A stretch of 64,000 nt of DNA from assembly GCF_000710035.2 (NCBI RefSeq), contig NZ_JMJJ01000005.1, positions 310,001 to 374,000 on the forward strand, in the 5' to 3' direction. A program made the translations under genes and the position numbers. This stretch comes from Pantoea ananatis LMG 2665 (lineage in GTDB: Bacteria; Pseudomonadota; Gammaproteobacteria; Enterobacterales; Enterobacteriaceae). A model generated the notes under the pieces. The model saw only the letters and a program-made list of their open reading frames with translations, was not told the origin of the DNA and did not search any database. Of the stretch, positions 48,442 to 58,036 are shown piece after piece (positions within the stretch are counted from its first letter, which is position 1; the number at the start of each line of letters is the position of its first letter).

Positions 48442-50978
48442 ACAATTTCTCCATCACGCTTCGGCAACGTTTTGATACGCTTTGTAAAAGCGCCATCAAG
48501 TTCCGTGGTTTCGCTGGTAAAAGCCTGAGACAGATCGGCGCGAAAAAGCGTCGTGCCCCGGAAACATGCCCCACCTAACTGGCTTTTTTGCAATATCGCG
48601 CCCATCAGATTGGCATCAGTGAAGTCTGCATCGCGAAAATCCGTGCGCACAAACAGGCTGCCTGCCAGGTTCGCTTGCTGAAAATTAGCCCCTTTACAGC
48701 TTGCCTCACTCAAATCACTGTTCTCCAGTTTTGCCTGGGTAAACACTGCGGCGTTAAGCGGTGTCTGGCGCAGATTACTTTGCCGCAGCGTGGCGTGCGT
48801 GAAATCTGCATCATTAAGGGAACTGCCGGAAGCCACCGCACAGGTCAACCATATTGAGCCGCTGAAAGTTGCATGGTCAGCCTGCGTTTCCACCCATGAG
48901 CAGCTCTCTAATTCAGCACGGTTAAAAACAGCCTGTTCCAGTGTGGATTTTATAAATGTCGTTTTACTGAGTTTCGCCTCTGTAAAATCAAGACCCGGCA
49001 AATCGAGTTCCATAAACACGCAAGCCTGAAGGATGGCGCGCTGAAAACGGCATTGGGTAAACCAGGTTTCCCGGAACAATAATTCACAGAAGGTCGCTTC
49101 ATTAAAGGTACAGTTATCGAAAAGCGTTTCTTGCAACTGTGTATCTTTAAAGTACGATCCCGAGAAATCACTTTGGCAACACTGGGCTAAAGCAAAGCTG
49201 GCACGTTCAAAATTACAGTTGCGTAGCGAACTATGGTGCAATTCGGTTCGCGCCAACATTGCGCTGTTGAAATTGGCCCCGTCCAGTTGGCAGTGACTTA
49301 AATCGGCACATTCCAGCAGCGTCTTACTAAAGTCGGCACCGCGAAGATCCATACCCGAAAAGTCCGCGCCGGTCAGATCCATGCCGCTAAAGTTTCCACC
49401 CTGAGCAAGCGTCCTTTCCGCACGTTGACGAATGATCTGTGCCAGGTCGCCCTTCAGGCGCAGGGCGGGTGGCTGACTGTTGACGGACATGAGGTACATT
49501 TGATGAAGAGCATCACGCATCTGTGCAAGCTTTTTCTCACTTAAGCTCGCTTTGTTGCGCTGGAGCATTTCCTGCATACGAAAAAGCGTTTCCGGACCAC
49601 GCGGCTGATGTTCGTCACCTTCATTTTGCGGATAACGAGCCTCAATATCGCGTTTACGTTGCTCTGCCTGTGCCTTCATCTCCTCGGCCTGGCGCTCCAT
49701 TTTTTCGATAAACTCCGGCAGGTCTTCCAGCTTCGGCAGTTCGGGCTCATCGGGTTCGTTGAGTAAGTCACCTATATCTCCACCGGATGCCTCAATACGC
49801 GCACGGTGCTGCTCACGAAGAAGTTTTGCCCGCGTTTGCATATTATCCCGCATCGGACTGGGTGTTTGCTCAACCTGGTTATCAATCCAGGGGCCGATCG
49901 TGTCATCTGGAATAAGATCCTTTTCGCGGAATGAAAAGAGCGCCCCGCTTTCCTTGTCCAGGCGTTGCGTGAGCACCTTGCGGTAATGGTTGACCGAGCG
50001 CGGCGAACCCCGTTTTTCCAGCGCGGGCATCAACTGCAAGACATCAGCTGCGTCATCTTCATTGATGCGCGTGTTCCCTTGCCATAACAGAACCATTTGC
50101 TCCAGATGAGGAAAGAACCACACCGTGGTTGCCCGCAGTGAAATTTCCTCAAACAGTGTTTCATCTTCGCGCTGACGATTAATAAAGCAGCGTGCCTGCC
50201 AGGGAGGGAGTTTACCCTCCTGCACCGGCTTTTGCGGATGCATATTCCAGATTCGCCAGGCGGCTTGTTCAGGTAAGGTATCGCGATCTGCCCACCATTG
50301 ATCAGGACTGGCAGCATTAAAGACTTTCCAGTCGATATCGCGCGCAAAACCGGGAAAATCATTTTGTAACCAACTGGAATCGTATTTTTTTCCCATACGA
50401 CTAAAACGTCGTGGCCAGCTAATATCCAGCGGACCAAATCCAGCAGGTTCAGGCTTTTGTTTAGGCTGCGTAAGACGTCCGCTCATCGCTTCGATGTTAG
50501 GTAGGCGGACGAACTCATGGCCCTGATGTATTTCGGGATGAATGCCAATGCCATAGGGATTTTCATCGTGCCCTTCGCCGCCAAAAGCCCGGCTCCAGTC
50601 CAGTCGCATTTCTTCAAAGGGCTGCGGCGCTGTGATGTTATTGCCAACCCAGTAGCGATCGCCAAATACCGCCAGCGACTTGCTTAGCGTATCGACTTCA
50701 ATCTTTGCTGCACACGCGGTTTTATCGCTTTGATGATGCGTGTAGGCATGGCCGGTCGCCAGAAATTCGGCGCACACTTTTGGCATGGCTAAATCGAGGA
50801 CGCCGCCGCTGGTGTGTAATTCGCTGGCGGCGAGTTGCCACAGTTCCATTTCCGGGCGGAGTTTAGGATTGTCACTCATATCGGCTAATGCCAGCACGGT
50901 GACGCCAAGATGGTTTTTACCCTGCCAGCGAAAAGGACGATTAAGTACGCTCAGGCGGAGAGGTTTAATAATTTTCAT
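48438..50978 (-). CDS. DUF2169 adaptor fused to pentapeptide repeats
   Basis: The 846 aa protein has an N-terminal DUF2169 domain (about residues 1-330; NYRKVLTQRL near its end), a charged coiled-coil-like middle (about 380-480, Glu/Lys/Arg-rich), and a C-terminal pentapeptide domain from about 530 (GMDLTGADFSGMDLRGADFS onward). DUF2169 proteins are T6SS effector chaperone-adaptors. It is the first gene of the operon leading to the glucosaminidase VgrG. Confidence 0.9.
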   Translation of the reverse strand: MKIIKPLRLSVLNRPFRWQGKNHLGVTVLALADMSDNPKLRPEMELWQLAASELHTSGGVLDLAMPKVCAEFLATGHAYTHHQSDKTACAAKIEVDTLSKSLAVFGDRYWVGNNITAPQPFEEMRLDWSRAFGGEGHDENPYGIGIHPEIHQGHEFVRLPNIEAMSGRLTQPKQKPEPAGFGPLDISWPRRFSRMGKKYDSSWLQNDFPGFARDIDWKVFNAASPDQWWADRDTLPEQAAWRIWNMHPQKPVQEGKLPPWQARCFINRQREDETLFEEISLRATTVWFFPHLEQMVLLWQGNTRINEDDAADVLQLMPALEKRGSPRSVNHYRKVLTQRLDKESGALFSFREKDLIPDDTIGPWIDNQVEQTPSPMRDNMQTRAKLLREQHRARIEASGGDIGDLLNEPDEPELPKLEDLPEFIEKMERQAEEMKAQAEQRKRDIEARYPQNEGDEHQPRGPETLFRMQEMLQRNKASLSEKKLAQMRDALHQMYLMSVNSQPPALRLKGDLAQIIRQRAERTLAQGGNFSGMDLTGADFSGMDLRGADFSKTLLECADLSHCQLDGANFNSAMLARTELHHSSLRNCNFERASFALAQCCQSDFSGSYFKDTQLQETLFDNCTFNEATFCELLFRETWFTQCRFQRAILQACVFMELDLPGLDFTEAKLSKTTFIKSTLEQAVFNRAELESCSWVETQADHATFSGSIWLTCAVASGSSLNDADFTHATLRQSNLRQTPLNAAVFTQAKLENSDLSEASCKGANFQQANLAGSLFVRTDFRDADFTDANLMGAILQKSQLGGACFRGTTLFRADLSQAFTSETTELDGAFTKRIKTLPKRDGEIV

Positions 50979-51370
50979 GCCTGGGGTTCCTTTATATAAA
51001 GCGTGTAGAACTAAGACCCGGCTATCCCAGCCAAGATTTCAGTCAAAGAACAGGACGAGATGTCAGTCAAAAACTAATCAAGATATTTTTGTTACTCTGT
51101 TAAACCGACGGTATTCAGTTTGATGATGCCTGGCTGTTTTTCATTACAATGAGGCTAAATTCATTACCGAATTTTTATAGCGGTTAGTTTTCCACTCAAA
51201 TAACACGACTTCCTATACCTAAGGCAAACTCGCACTAACATTATGCGTCTTTGCATAATTTACGCCAATCCCACAGCATGCTATAAAGTTAGGAGAAAAA
51301 CGCGACTTTTGAATTACAAAAAATTCTTAAAACCTGATGAAAGTTACCTTTCCAATATGAGAGGTTTATC
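50979..51370. other. Gap upstream of the DUF2169 operon
   Basis: No gene is seen in this 392-bp stretch. It must hold the promoter of the DUF2169-vgrG operon (minus strand); I could not single out one site. Composition drops to AT-rich toward 51370. Confidence 0.4.
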
Positions 51371-51736
51371 CTAGAGCGCAATTCGCTTGGGATTTTTAGC
51401 ATCATATTTTATGGTCGTACCATTTCCAGGTTTAAACCGTTCAATCTCTTCAAACGTTAAGTTCCGCATTATACTGGCCTCAATCTGTTTGTTTTCTAAG
51501 GTTCTAAATTTAACACAAATTGTATAAACAGGTTGACCACCACTCCAAACTGTAGTCTGTTGTATGGAAATAATATCAGCATCAGCGGCAATACCTGTTT
51601 TGATAATATTAGCTTGCACGAAACCATTTTTAATAAGCGGCAAAAAACTTCTGGTGAAAACGTTTACCATACGAAACAGAACAACGACTGAAACGGCTGC
51701 AGCAAAAATTATCCATCCCTTCTCTGATGCACTCAT
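51371..51736 (-). CDS. DUF3592-like small membrane protein, copy 1
   Basis: A 121 aa protein with one N-terminal transmembrane helix (GWIIFAAAVSVVVLF) and a beta-rich soluble domain ending EEIERFKPGNGTTIKYDAKN, which resembles DUF3592-type domains. The ATG at 51736 has AGAGG upstream. It is a paralogue of the frameshifted gene at 53439 and sits downstream of a paralogue of 53930, so the pair is duplicated as a unit. Its place beside vgrG suggests immunity or an effector-associated membrane protein, but this is not shown. Confidence 0.62.
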   Translation of the reverse strand: MSASEKGWIIFAAAVSVVVLFRMVNVFTRSFLPLIKNGFVQANIIKTGIAADADIISIQQTTVWSGGQPVYTICVKFRTLENKQIEASIMRNLTFEEIERFKPGNGTTIKYDAKNPKRIAL

Positions 51737-51829
51737 ACAACCTCTGAAGCATATTTTCATACCCAAACATAGTCATTCACCGCATGAAGGTTATTCTTGA
51801 AGGCTGTCAAAATTATAGGGCAATGAATC

Positions 51830-52203
51830 TTATTCGAGATTAACCACAGCCATTTTAGGTGGATCACCACAACTGTACTTCACAGAAAGCTTAATTCCTT
51901 TTTTTATTTTATGTATTTGACTGGATTTAACGGCACACATAGCAGAATATCTTTTCTTAACACCATAAATGGTAGCATTAAAATAAAAAGTATAAAAATA
52001 ATCATCGCCGTACTTGGTATCATTTTGACACCAATTTAACGCAGATACGATGATCACGTCACCTGACCAATCGTCACGAGTAACCCACTCTTTAATCCCT
52101 TTCAATTGTGATTTATCAGGCTTCAACACAGAGAATGATATCGCAATCGCACAAAGCGTAATGATAACGCCAATCAAAAAAGGGGCCTCAGTTAAAAAGT
52201 CAT
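51830..52203 (-). pseudogene. Small membrane protein, copy 1, with start-proximal frameshift
   Basis: A protein very similar to the 53930 product: one membrane helix, then LKGIKEWVTRDDWSGDVIIV, QNDTKYGDDYFYTFYF and KGIKLSVKYSCGDPPKMAVV. The ATG at 52201-52203 is the homologous start, but a T-run (52193-52197) has five T where six are needed, so the reading frame is lost after three codons. Translation could still begin at the TTG at 52175-52177. The deletion may be real, phase-variable, or a sequencing slip. Confidence 0.55.
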
Positions 52204-52404
52204 ATATACAACCTGATTAGTTCAGCCATTATGAGCGTTACGTTAATCAAAAGGTATAATTCACTAAAAACAAAAATCAATATGATTATAACATTTAAAA
52301 ATTAAAGACATCAGCGCAAAATCATATAAAAGCAGTCATAATCTGCTTTTATACATGACCAGGTAAAGATACAAAGGCATCAATAAAACCAGAGCCTAAT
52401 ATTA

Positions 52405-52785
52405 TTATTTAGCCCTTATTGGTTTCCCGCTCTCATCTTTAACAAATAAAATGCTACTGGTTTTTATATCGAACTTACCGTCATACACATCGCCAACCTG
52501 ATATTTATCAAGCGCAATTAGCAATACTGTTTCTTCGTGTTTTTCGACTAACCAACTTTTCCCATGTGAGTCCGTTACTCTCAAGCTCATTTCCACTACT
52601 GGATTATTATTGAGAAAAAGACCATTTTGCTTCATTGACAATATAGTTATCTGCACGTCACTGCCATTCTCGATGACAGCTTTTTCAAGCTGATGAGAGC
52701 CTCGTACTATTTTATTCGCAAAATAATAAGATGCACAAATAATTAAAACAGTTAAAACGACATTTAGAACACTTAATATTGACAT
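52405..52785 (-). CDS. Hypothetical single-pass membrane protein
   Basis: A 126 aa protein with an N-terminal membrane helix (VLNVVLTVLIICASYYF) and a beta-rich domain that includes VEMSLRVTDSHGKSWLVE and an ending KDESGKPIRAK. The overall shape is like its DUF3592-like neighbours. It lies in AT-rich sequence between duplicated small genes downstream of a vgrG. No family is recognised with confidence. Confidence 0.6.
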   Translation of the reverse strand: MSILSVLNVVLTVLIICASYYFANKIVRGSHQLEKAVIENGSDVQITILSMKQNGLFLNNNPVVEMSLRVTDSHGKSWLVEKHEETVLLIALDKYQVGDVYDGKFDIKTSSILFVKDESGKPIRAK

Positions 52786-52889
52786 AAATTAACTTTATTA
52801 AATAACATGAAGAGAAAAAGTTCTTTCTGTATATATGCGCTCTCAACAATATTTATTAAATGCAAAAAATTCAATTTTCACTCTAAAAA

Positions 52890-53273
52890 TCAACCTTCAA
52901 AATAAATATCAATAACTGCAATTTTTTTAGGTGGCACTCCTTGGTACTTAAAAGTCAAACTGAGACCTTTTCTCAATTGACTTACCTCTGATGCGTTTAA
53001 TACAGTAGCAGCCTTGTAAATTCCTTGAGACCCACCGATATCAGCTTCAAAAGCAAGCAAATAATAATGATCATAGTTATTAACTATAGATGTCTGTCTC
53101 CATGACTGTAATGTTCCTTTCTCTAACTCTCCTTGCCATGAATTTCTGGACAACCAGTATTTAACTTCTAAAGAATCTTCTTTTTGCCCTTTAATTCCCT
53201 TTAGTGAGACAACAATAAGCAACACAGTCACACCAATGGCTAACAAAGACAAATTATCAGGAATCATTCTCAA
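52890..53273 (-). CDS. Small membrane protein, distant paralogue of 51830/53930
   Basis: The 127 aa protein has a membrane helix at residues 9-24, then KYWLSRNSWQGELEKG, a YYLLAFEADIGG strand and KGLSLTFKYQGVPPKKIAVI. The same pattern (WLxRxxWxGE..., KGxxxxxKY...PPKxAV) appears in the products at 51830 and 53930, so this is a third, more diverged member. Function unknown. Confidence 0.6.
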   Translation of the reverse strand: MRMIPDNLSLLAIGVTVLLIVVSLKGIKGQKEDSLEVKYWLSRNSWQGELEKGTLQSWRQTSIVNNYDHYYLLAFEADIGGSQGIYKAATVLNASEVSQLRKGLSLTFKYQGVPPKKIAVIDIYFEG

Positions 53274-53438
53274 AAATCTCTTTTTATAAACATGTAAAGC
53301 AGACCAATAGCGGCACCGGGCTCACGATTTATTGATAGTTCCCCATTCTTGTTAAGCCTTTAAACATGGAAAAGCTGTTATCGCAGCTATTTAAGATAGA
53401 ATGACACCGATAAACAAAGGTGAGCCAATAAAAAAACA

Positions 53439-53829
53439 TTATCGTTCCAGAATGAGGGGGTTGTCATACAAAGTAATACGCTGAGGATCTTTAGGGTCGT
53501 ACTTAATTATTGCTCCATTCCGTGGTTTAAAACGTTCAATTTCCTCAAAACTAAGATCTTTCAGAATACTGGCTTCTACTTCTTGATTCTGTTGTGTTTT
53601 AAACCTGGAAGTCATTTTATAAATCGGTTTATTACCCCCCCACATGGTAGTCTGCTGGGCTGAAACAATATCAGCATTGACTGCAATACCATTTTTTAAA
53701 ACAGCACTTTGAAAAAACATCTTTTATAAGCGGAAGAAAGTTATTGCTGAAATTTTTGGCAATAGCGAAAAAGACCACAACGGATATTGTGAGAGAAATA
53801 TAAAACCACTTACTGGTTAAAAAATCCAT
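53439..53829 (-). pseudogene. DUF3592-like small membrane protein, copy 2, frameshifted
   Basis: From the ATG at 53829 the frame encodes a membrane helix (FYISLTISVVVFFAIAK) up to LPLIKDVF, then is lost. The rest (GIAVNADIVSAQQTTMWGG, EIERFKPRNGAIIKYD) continues in another frame to 53439. Alignment by eye with the intact copy at 51371 places the shift in a run of T/A around 53715-53725. The gene is the counterpart of 51371 in a duplicated pair. Confidence 0.65.
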
Positions 53830-53929
53830 TATCAATCTCTTAATTAAAGAAATAAGGTAAGTGCTTTAGATTTCCAGTGTAGCGCTCCCGAGGTAATCAC
53901 TTAATAGAAAGGGGATAACATATTTCTCT

Positions 53930-54319
53930 CTAAATACTTATGCTCAGTACGGCCATTTTAGGTGGTGTATCTTTGCTATATTTTACAGCCACGTTAATTC
54001 CTTTTTTTATTTTATGTATATCATCAGGCCTCACAACACCTTTCGCGCAATATTTCTTTTCAACACCGTTGATTTTTGCATAAAAACAAAAATCATAAAA
54101 ATAATCATTCCCATATTTTGAATCATTTTGATACCAACTTTCTACTGGAACAACTATTACTTCCCCTGCCCAACTATCACGAGTAGTCCAGTCTTTAATC
54201 CCGGTTAATTGAGCTTTATTGGGTTTTAACATAGATAGAGAAAAAACAACAGCACAGATTGTAACGACAATGCCAATTATGAATGGCGCCTCAGTTAGAA
54301 ATCCCATTTTCACCTTCAT
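53930..54319 (-). CDS. Small membrane protein, copy 2, directly after vgrG
   Basis: A 129 aa protein with one membrane helix (FIIGIVVTICAVVFSL) and a soluble part matching the 51830 gene. Its ATG at 54317-54319 overlaps the VgrG stop (ATGA); an internal ATG at 54307 with AAGGTG upstream may be used instead. Translational coupling to VgrG is typical for a cognate effector, chaperone or immunity gene. I cannot say which; the neighbouring VgrG carries no obvious toxin domain. Confidence 0.68.
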   Translation of the reverse strand: MKVKMGFLTEAPFIIGIVVTICAVVFSLSMLKPNKAQLTGIKDWTTRDSWAGEVIVVPVESWYQNDSKYGNDYFYDFCFYAKINGVEKKYCAKGVVRPDDIHKIKKGINVAVKYSKDTPPKMAVLSISI

Positions 54320-56538
54320 ATAAATAAATGAATTGCACTAATTACTAAATTTTGGAGAGAGTTCTCAATTTTCGTTAGAGAACGCTTATTATCAATAGTT
54401 TTAGTAGAGTAACTAACTAGTGTACTTGTATTACTCAATGCGGTCAGGCTATTACTTACTGTTGTGAATGCAGTACTCATACCAGTACCCGTCACACTAT
54501 TCCCGGTAATAGAAGCATTATTCCCTGTGACACTTTCATTGAATGCAGTGATAGAAAAGGAATGAACTGCAGTTTTCACCCAACTTGAAGGGGCTTCAAT
54601 GCTTACCTTTGTATTACTTTTTATACTGATTTCATTGGGGCTAAAAATATTAATCTTACCTCCTAAAACATTCTTCTCCCAACTACCATGAACATCTTCC
54701 TTGACATTACCTTCAACTGTGGAATTTTGATTGCCGATTTGATTGTAATTTTTATCACCAGCGATTCTAATATCTTGATCACCTTTTATTTTTATTTTCT
54801 CCCCACCACTGACAATATCCATGCTACGACCATTAGTTACCTTGGAAAACTCGCCATCGTTGAAGTTCTTAGTCTCAGATCCGTCTACCACTGTTGTCCT
54901 TTTTTGCTTGTAGTGGAAAGATGCATCACCTTTAACTTCATGTTTCTGTTCTTTACCTATAATAGTATTACGATTGCCATCAATATTAACGTTCTTATCA
55001 TTCTCCACCGAAATATTCATGTCTTTCTCAGCATGCATATTCAGCAGTTCACCGCCCGGCTTATCTTCAAAGAACAGATAGCTGGCATTGGCCTGATGTC
55101 CGTCTTTACTCCGTGTCATAAAGCCCATTCGTGTAGCATCGCCGGGGAGATCCCAGGGTGGCATGCTGGCTTCGTTGTAGACACGGCCAGTAATAATTGG
55201 CCGGTCTGGATCGCCGTTGATAAAATCGACGACGACTTCATCGCCCACGCGCGGGATCTGCACCCCGCCGAAGCCCTGGCCCGCCCAGGCGCTCGATACG
55301 CGCACCCAGCACGAACTCGTGTCGTCGCCCTTCGCCAGACGGTCCCAGTGGAACTTCACCTTCACCCGGCCGTATTTGTCCGTCCAGATGCTCTCGCCTT
55401 TCGGCCCCACCACCTTCGCCGTCTGCGGGCCGTGCGTCCTCGGCCACGGCGTCTCCGGCTTCGCACGGTAAGTAACCGCCGCCGGCAGCACCGTGAAGTC
55501 GATGTTGTGCCGCGTGGCGCCCGCGTCGCCGCTCGCGTAGCTGTTCTCTTCAAAGTCGTAGTGCGCCGACGTCACCAGGTATTTGCCGTTGTCGCTGAAG
55601 TGCGGCGCGTTCAGCAGCGAAAAGGTGTACCCCGGCGCGATGCCCGTCGCCGTGCCGCTCCCGCTCACCATGTGGTGCTCGACCTGCCACACCTCCTGGC
55701 GGATACGCGCGTAGTATTCGCCGTGACCGTGCTCCACGAAGCGACCCGGCCAGTCGTACACGTCCACCGACCCCGGGGTCGGCGACACCGGGTTCTGCCG
55801 CGCCTGCAGCATCCACGCGTTCGGCTTGCGGAAGTCGTAGTCGTCCGTGCTGTACATCCCCGGCGTCACGCTTTCCGACAGCGCCCACTGGCTCACGCCC
55901 TCTTCCGTCACGCTGCCGCCCGACGGCGTCACGTGGTAGGCTATCGTCTCGTAACCCGGGAACGGCTGGTGCTGGTCCGGGGCGTCGCACAGCACCAGCG
56001 TGTGCTTGTCCGCCTCGTGCCGGAAGAAGTAGTACATCCCCTCCAGCTCCATCAGCCGGCTGATAAAGTCGAAGCTGCTCTCCTGATACTGCACGCAGTA
56101 TTCCCACACCCGGTAGCTTCCCGCCAGGCGCGTTTCCACGTTCACTCCGTACTCCTTCAGCAGCGTCTGCACAATCTGCGGCACCGTCTGGCTCTGGAAG
56201 ATGCGCAGGTTGCGGTCGCGCTTCATCGGCCACAGATCCGACTCCACCGTCAGCCCGTACACCGCGTAACGCACGCCGCCCAGCTCCTCACTGCGCACGC
56301 CTATCTGCGTAATTTTGCCGTTGATGTAGCGCGGGTTCACCGCGCTCAGCAGACCGTCCGTCGGCAGCGTGAAAGTGACCGGCTTGCCCAGCAACGACTT
56401 ACGATCAATGCGCGCGTCGGTGGAGAGCAGCTCCGCTTGCAGCACGAACGACTGGGACAGCGCTTCGCTGCCGCTCAGACGTCGGAACAGCAGTCCTTGT
56501 GCGGGAAGTTGTACAGTAATACGTGAGAACATAGACAT
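54316..56538 (-). CDS. vgrG: VgrG spike protein next to the T6SS core genes
   Basis: A 740 aa VgrG. Residues 1-440 match the second VgrG almost exactly; after about RSKDG (near residue 475) they diverge. A gp5-like needle with EGNVKEDVHG-type repeats follows, and then a Ser/Thr/Asn-rich tail with TGNNASITGNSVTG repeats and a hydrophobic end (LQNLVISAIHLFI). No catalytic domain is recognised in the tail. It starts 5 bases after the kinase gene, so it belongs to the main T6SS transcript. A second in-frame ATG is at 56532. Confidence 0.94.
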   Translation of the reverse strand: MSMFSRITVQLPAQGLLFRRLSGSEALSQSFVLQAELLSTDARIDRKSLLGKPVTFTLPTDGLLSAVNPRYINGKITQIGVRSEELGGVRYAVYGLTVESDLWPMKRDRNLRIFQSQTVPQIVQTLLKEYGVNVETRLAGSYRVWEYCVQYQESSFDFISRLMELEGMYYFFRHEADKHTLVLCDAPDQHQPFPGYETIAYHVTPSGGSVTEEGVSQWALSESVTPGMYSTDDYDFRKPNAWMLQARQNPVSPTPGSVDVYDWPGRFVEHGHGEYYARIRQEVWQVEHHMVSGSGTATGIAPGYTFSLLNAPHFSDNGKYLVTSAHYDFEENSYASGDAGATRHNIDFTVLPAAVTYRAKPETPWPRTHGPQTAKVVGPKGESIWTDKYGRVKVKFHWDRLAKGDDTSSCWVRVSSAWAGQGFGGVQIPRVGDEVVVDFINGDPDRPIITGRVYNEASMPPWDLPGDATRMGFMTRSKDGHQANASYLFFEDKPGGELLNMHAEKDMNISVENDKNVNIDGNRNTIIGKEQKHEVKGDASFHYKQKRTTVVDGSETKNFNDGEFSKVTNGRSMDIVSGGEKIKIKGDQDIRIAGDKNYNQIGNQNSTVEGNVKEDVHGSWEKNVLGGKINIFSPNEISIKSNTKVSIEAPSSWVKTAVHSFSITAFNESVTGNNASITGNSVTGTGMSTAFTTVSNSLTALSNTSTLVSYSTKTIDNKRSLTKIENSLQNLVISAIHLFI
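55235..56528. repeat. 1.3-kb direct repeat, VgrG copy 2
   Basis: Partner of 45005-46299; only scattered substitutions are seen over about 1.29 kb. Confidence 0.9.
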
Positions 56539-56543
56539 ACCTG

Positions 56544-58007
56544 TTAAATATGGGGATCAAGTAACCAGACGCCTTCCTGATTAATGGTCAACGTTTGTTC
56601 ACGTTCGCCACGCTGGCCTGTCACAGAAAACGTGTAGTTGCCGGGTGCCAGCTGCAGCGCCGCAAAACCATTGGCTGCCGGAACCACTGCCTGAGGCTTG
56701 CCATTCACCTGAACACGCTCGCCGGGCTGGAGCTTAATATAAACCTGCGCCACAGGTTCAGGCGGTGGTGCAACCGGCTCCTGAGGTTTTTCCGGCTCGG
56801 CCTGGGCAGTCTGGGTTTGCACAGGCGTTGCAGCAGGTTGTTCAGCCGGTGCCTGAGTGGCTGGGGCCGTTTCGGTCTGTGCGACATTGGCAGGTGCATC
56901 ACCTTCTTTGTCGCCGCCCGCCATCAGCAAACCGACACAAACACCCACCAGCACGCCCGCAGCGACCAAACCAGGCAGTACAAAGCGGTTACGCATCAGC
57001 TTTTTCAGCGGTGTTGCTGCAGCGGCAGCCGCCTTATCCTCTTCCTGAATTGGTACCAGCATCGTACCCGGCCCACTGTGCTTCACTTCAGGCAGCGGTT
57101 CAGGTGCTTTTTCAGGCAGTACCATCGAGGCGGCAAACGCATCAATGCTCTGCGGGCGATCTTCCGGCTTAAGGGACAAGGCGCTATCGACCGCTGCCAG
57201 CAGCGTTGCGCTGTAACCCGCAGGTGCGCGTTGCACGAGCGGTTGATAATTATCTTCAATACTGCGCACCACGCTGACCGGCGGCGGTGCGCCGGTGATT
57301 AACGTGTGCAGCACGGCACCCAGCGCGTAAATGTCCGTCCACGCGCCCTGTTCGCTTTCATCGTTATCGCTGTACTGTTCAATCGGCGCATAGCCCGGAC
57401 GCAGCATGGTTTCACTTTCATCAGAAAGGTTACCGATGGTTTTGCGCGCGGAGCCGAAATCCAGTAATACCGGATCGCCATTGCTCTGGATTTGAATATT
57501 ATCCAGCGAGATGTCGCGGTGCAGATAGCCCGCATCATGAATGGTCTTGATGGCACCCAGCAGCGGTGGCAGCAGGCGACGGATCCAGTTCTCATCAATC
57601 AAATGGGGATGGCGTTCACGCATGTTAGACAACGTGGTGCCGCTGTAAAACACCGTGCCCATATAGGCCGTATCGTTTTGCACCCAAAAGCGCAGAACGT
57701 GAAGCAGGTTCGGATGATTAAAACGTGCCAGCAGACGGGCTTCCTGAATAAAGCTGTTCAGGCCCGCATGGAAAGTTTTACTGAATCGCTCACTTCGCAA
57801 TACCAGGTTCAGGTCGTCGCTGCGCACGGCCAGCGACGCGGGCATAAACTCTTTAATCGCGATATCGCGCTCCAGTTGGTGATCCCAGGCACGATAGACA
57901 ATGCCGAAACCGCCACCGCCGATGACATCTTTGATTTCAAACTCATTAAACCGGTAACCAATCGGGAGGGCATTGGGTACATTCTGGTGATTATCATTTT
58001 CCGACAT
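56544..58007 (-). CDS. Membrane-anchored Ser/Thr protein kinase of the T6SS (PpkA/Stk1-like)
   Basis: The 487 aa protein has an N-terminal kinase domain: glycine loop IGGGGFG (about 29-35), Lys52 in AIKEF, HRDISLDN (163-170) and DFG (183-185). A transmembrane helix lies at about 345-368, followed by a Pro/Ala/Gln-rich periplasmic linker and a small C-terminal beta domain (VQVNGKPQAVVPAANG). Such kinases act in post-translational activation of some T6SSs. The ATG at 58007 is chosen because longer starts overlap clpV. No matching phosphatase or FHA gene is in view. Confidence 0.9.
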   Translation of the reverse strand: MSENDNHQNVPNALPIGYRFNEFEIKDVIGGGGFGIVYRAWDHQLERDIAIKEFMPASLAVRSDDLNLVLRSERFSKTFHAGLNSFIQEARLLARFNHPNLLHVLRFWVQNDTAYMGTVFYSGTTLSNMRERHPHLIDENWIRRLLPPLLGAIKTIHDAGYLHRDISLDNIQIQSNGDPVLLDFGSARKTIGNLSDESETMLRPGYAPIEQYSDNDESEQGAWTDIYALGAVLHTLITGAPPPVSVVRSIEDNYQPLVQRAPAGYSATLLAAVDSALSLKPEDRPQSIDAFAASMVLPEKAPEPLPEVKHSGPGTMLVPIQEEDKAAAAAATPLKKLMRNRFVLPGLVAAGVLVGVCVGLLMAGGDKEGDAPANVAQTETAPATQAPAEQPAATPVQTQTAQAEPEKPQEPVAPPPEPVAQVYIKLQPGERVQVNGKPQAVVPAANGFAALQLAPGNYTFSVTGQRGEREQTLTINQEGVWLLDPHI

Positions 58008-58036
58008 ATTCGAAAGCTCTCTGATAACAAACGGCT

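Noticed and set aside
54688..56526. 612-codon plus-strand open frame antisense to the first VgrG
   Set aside because: Same reason: a shadow of a strong vgrG coding frame, with low-complexity HRRRH-type content.
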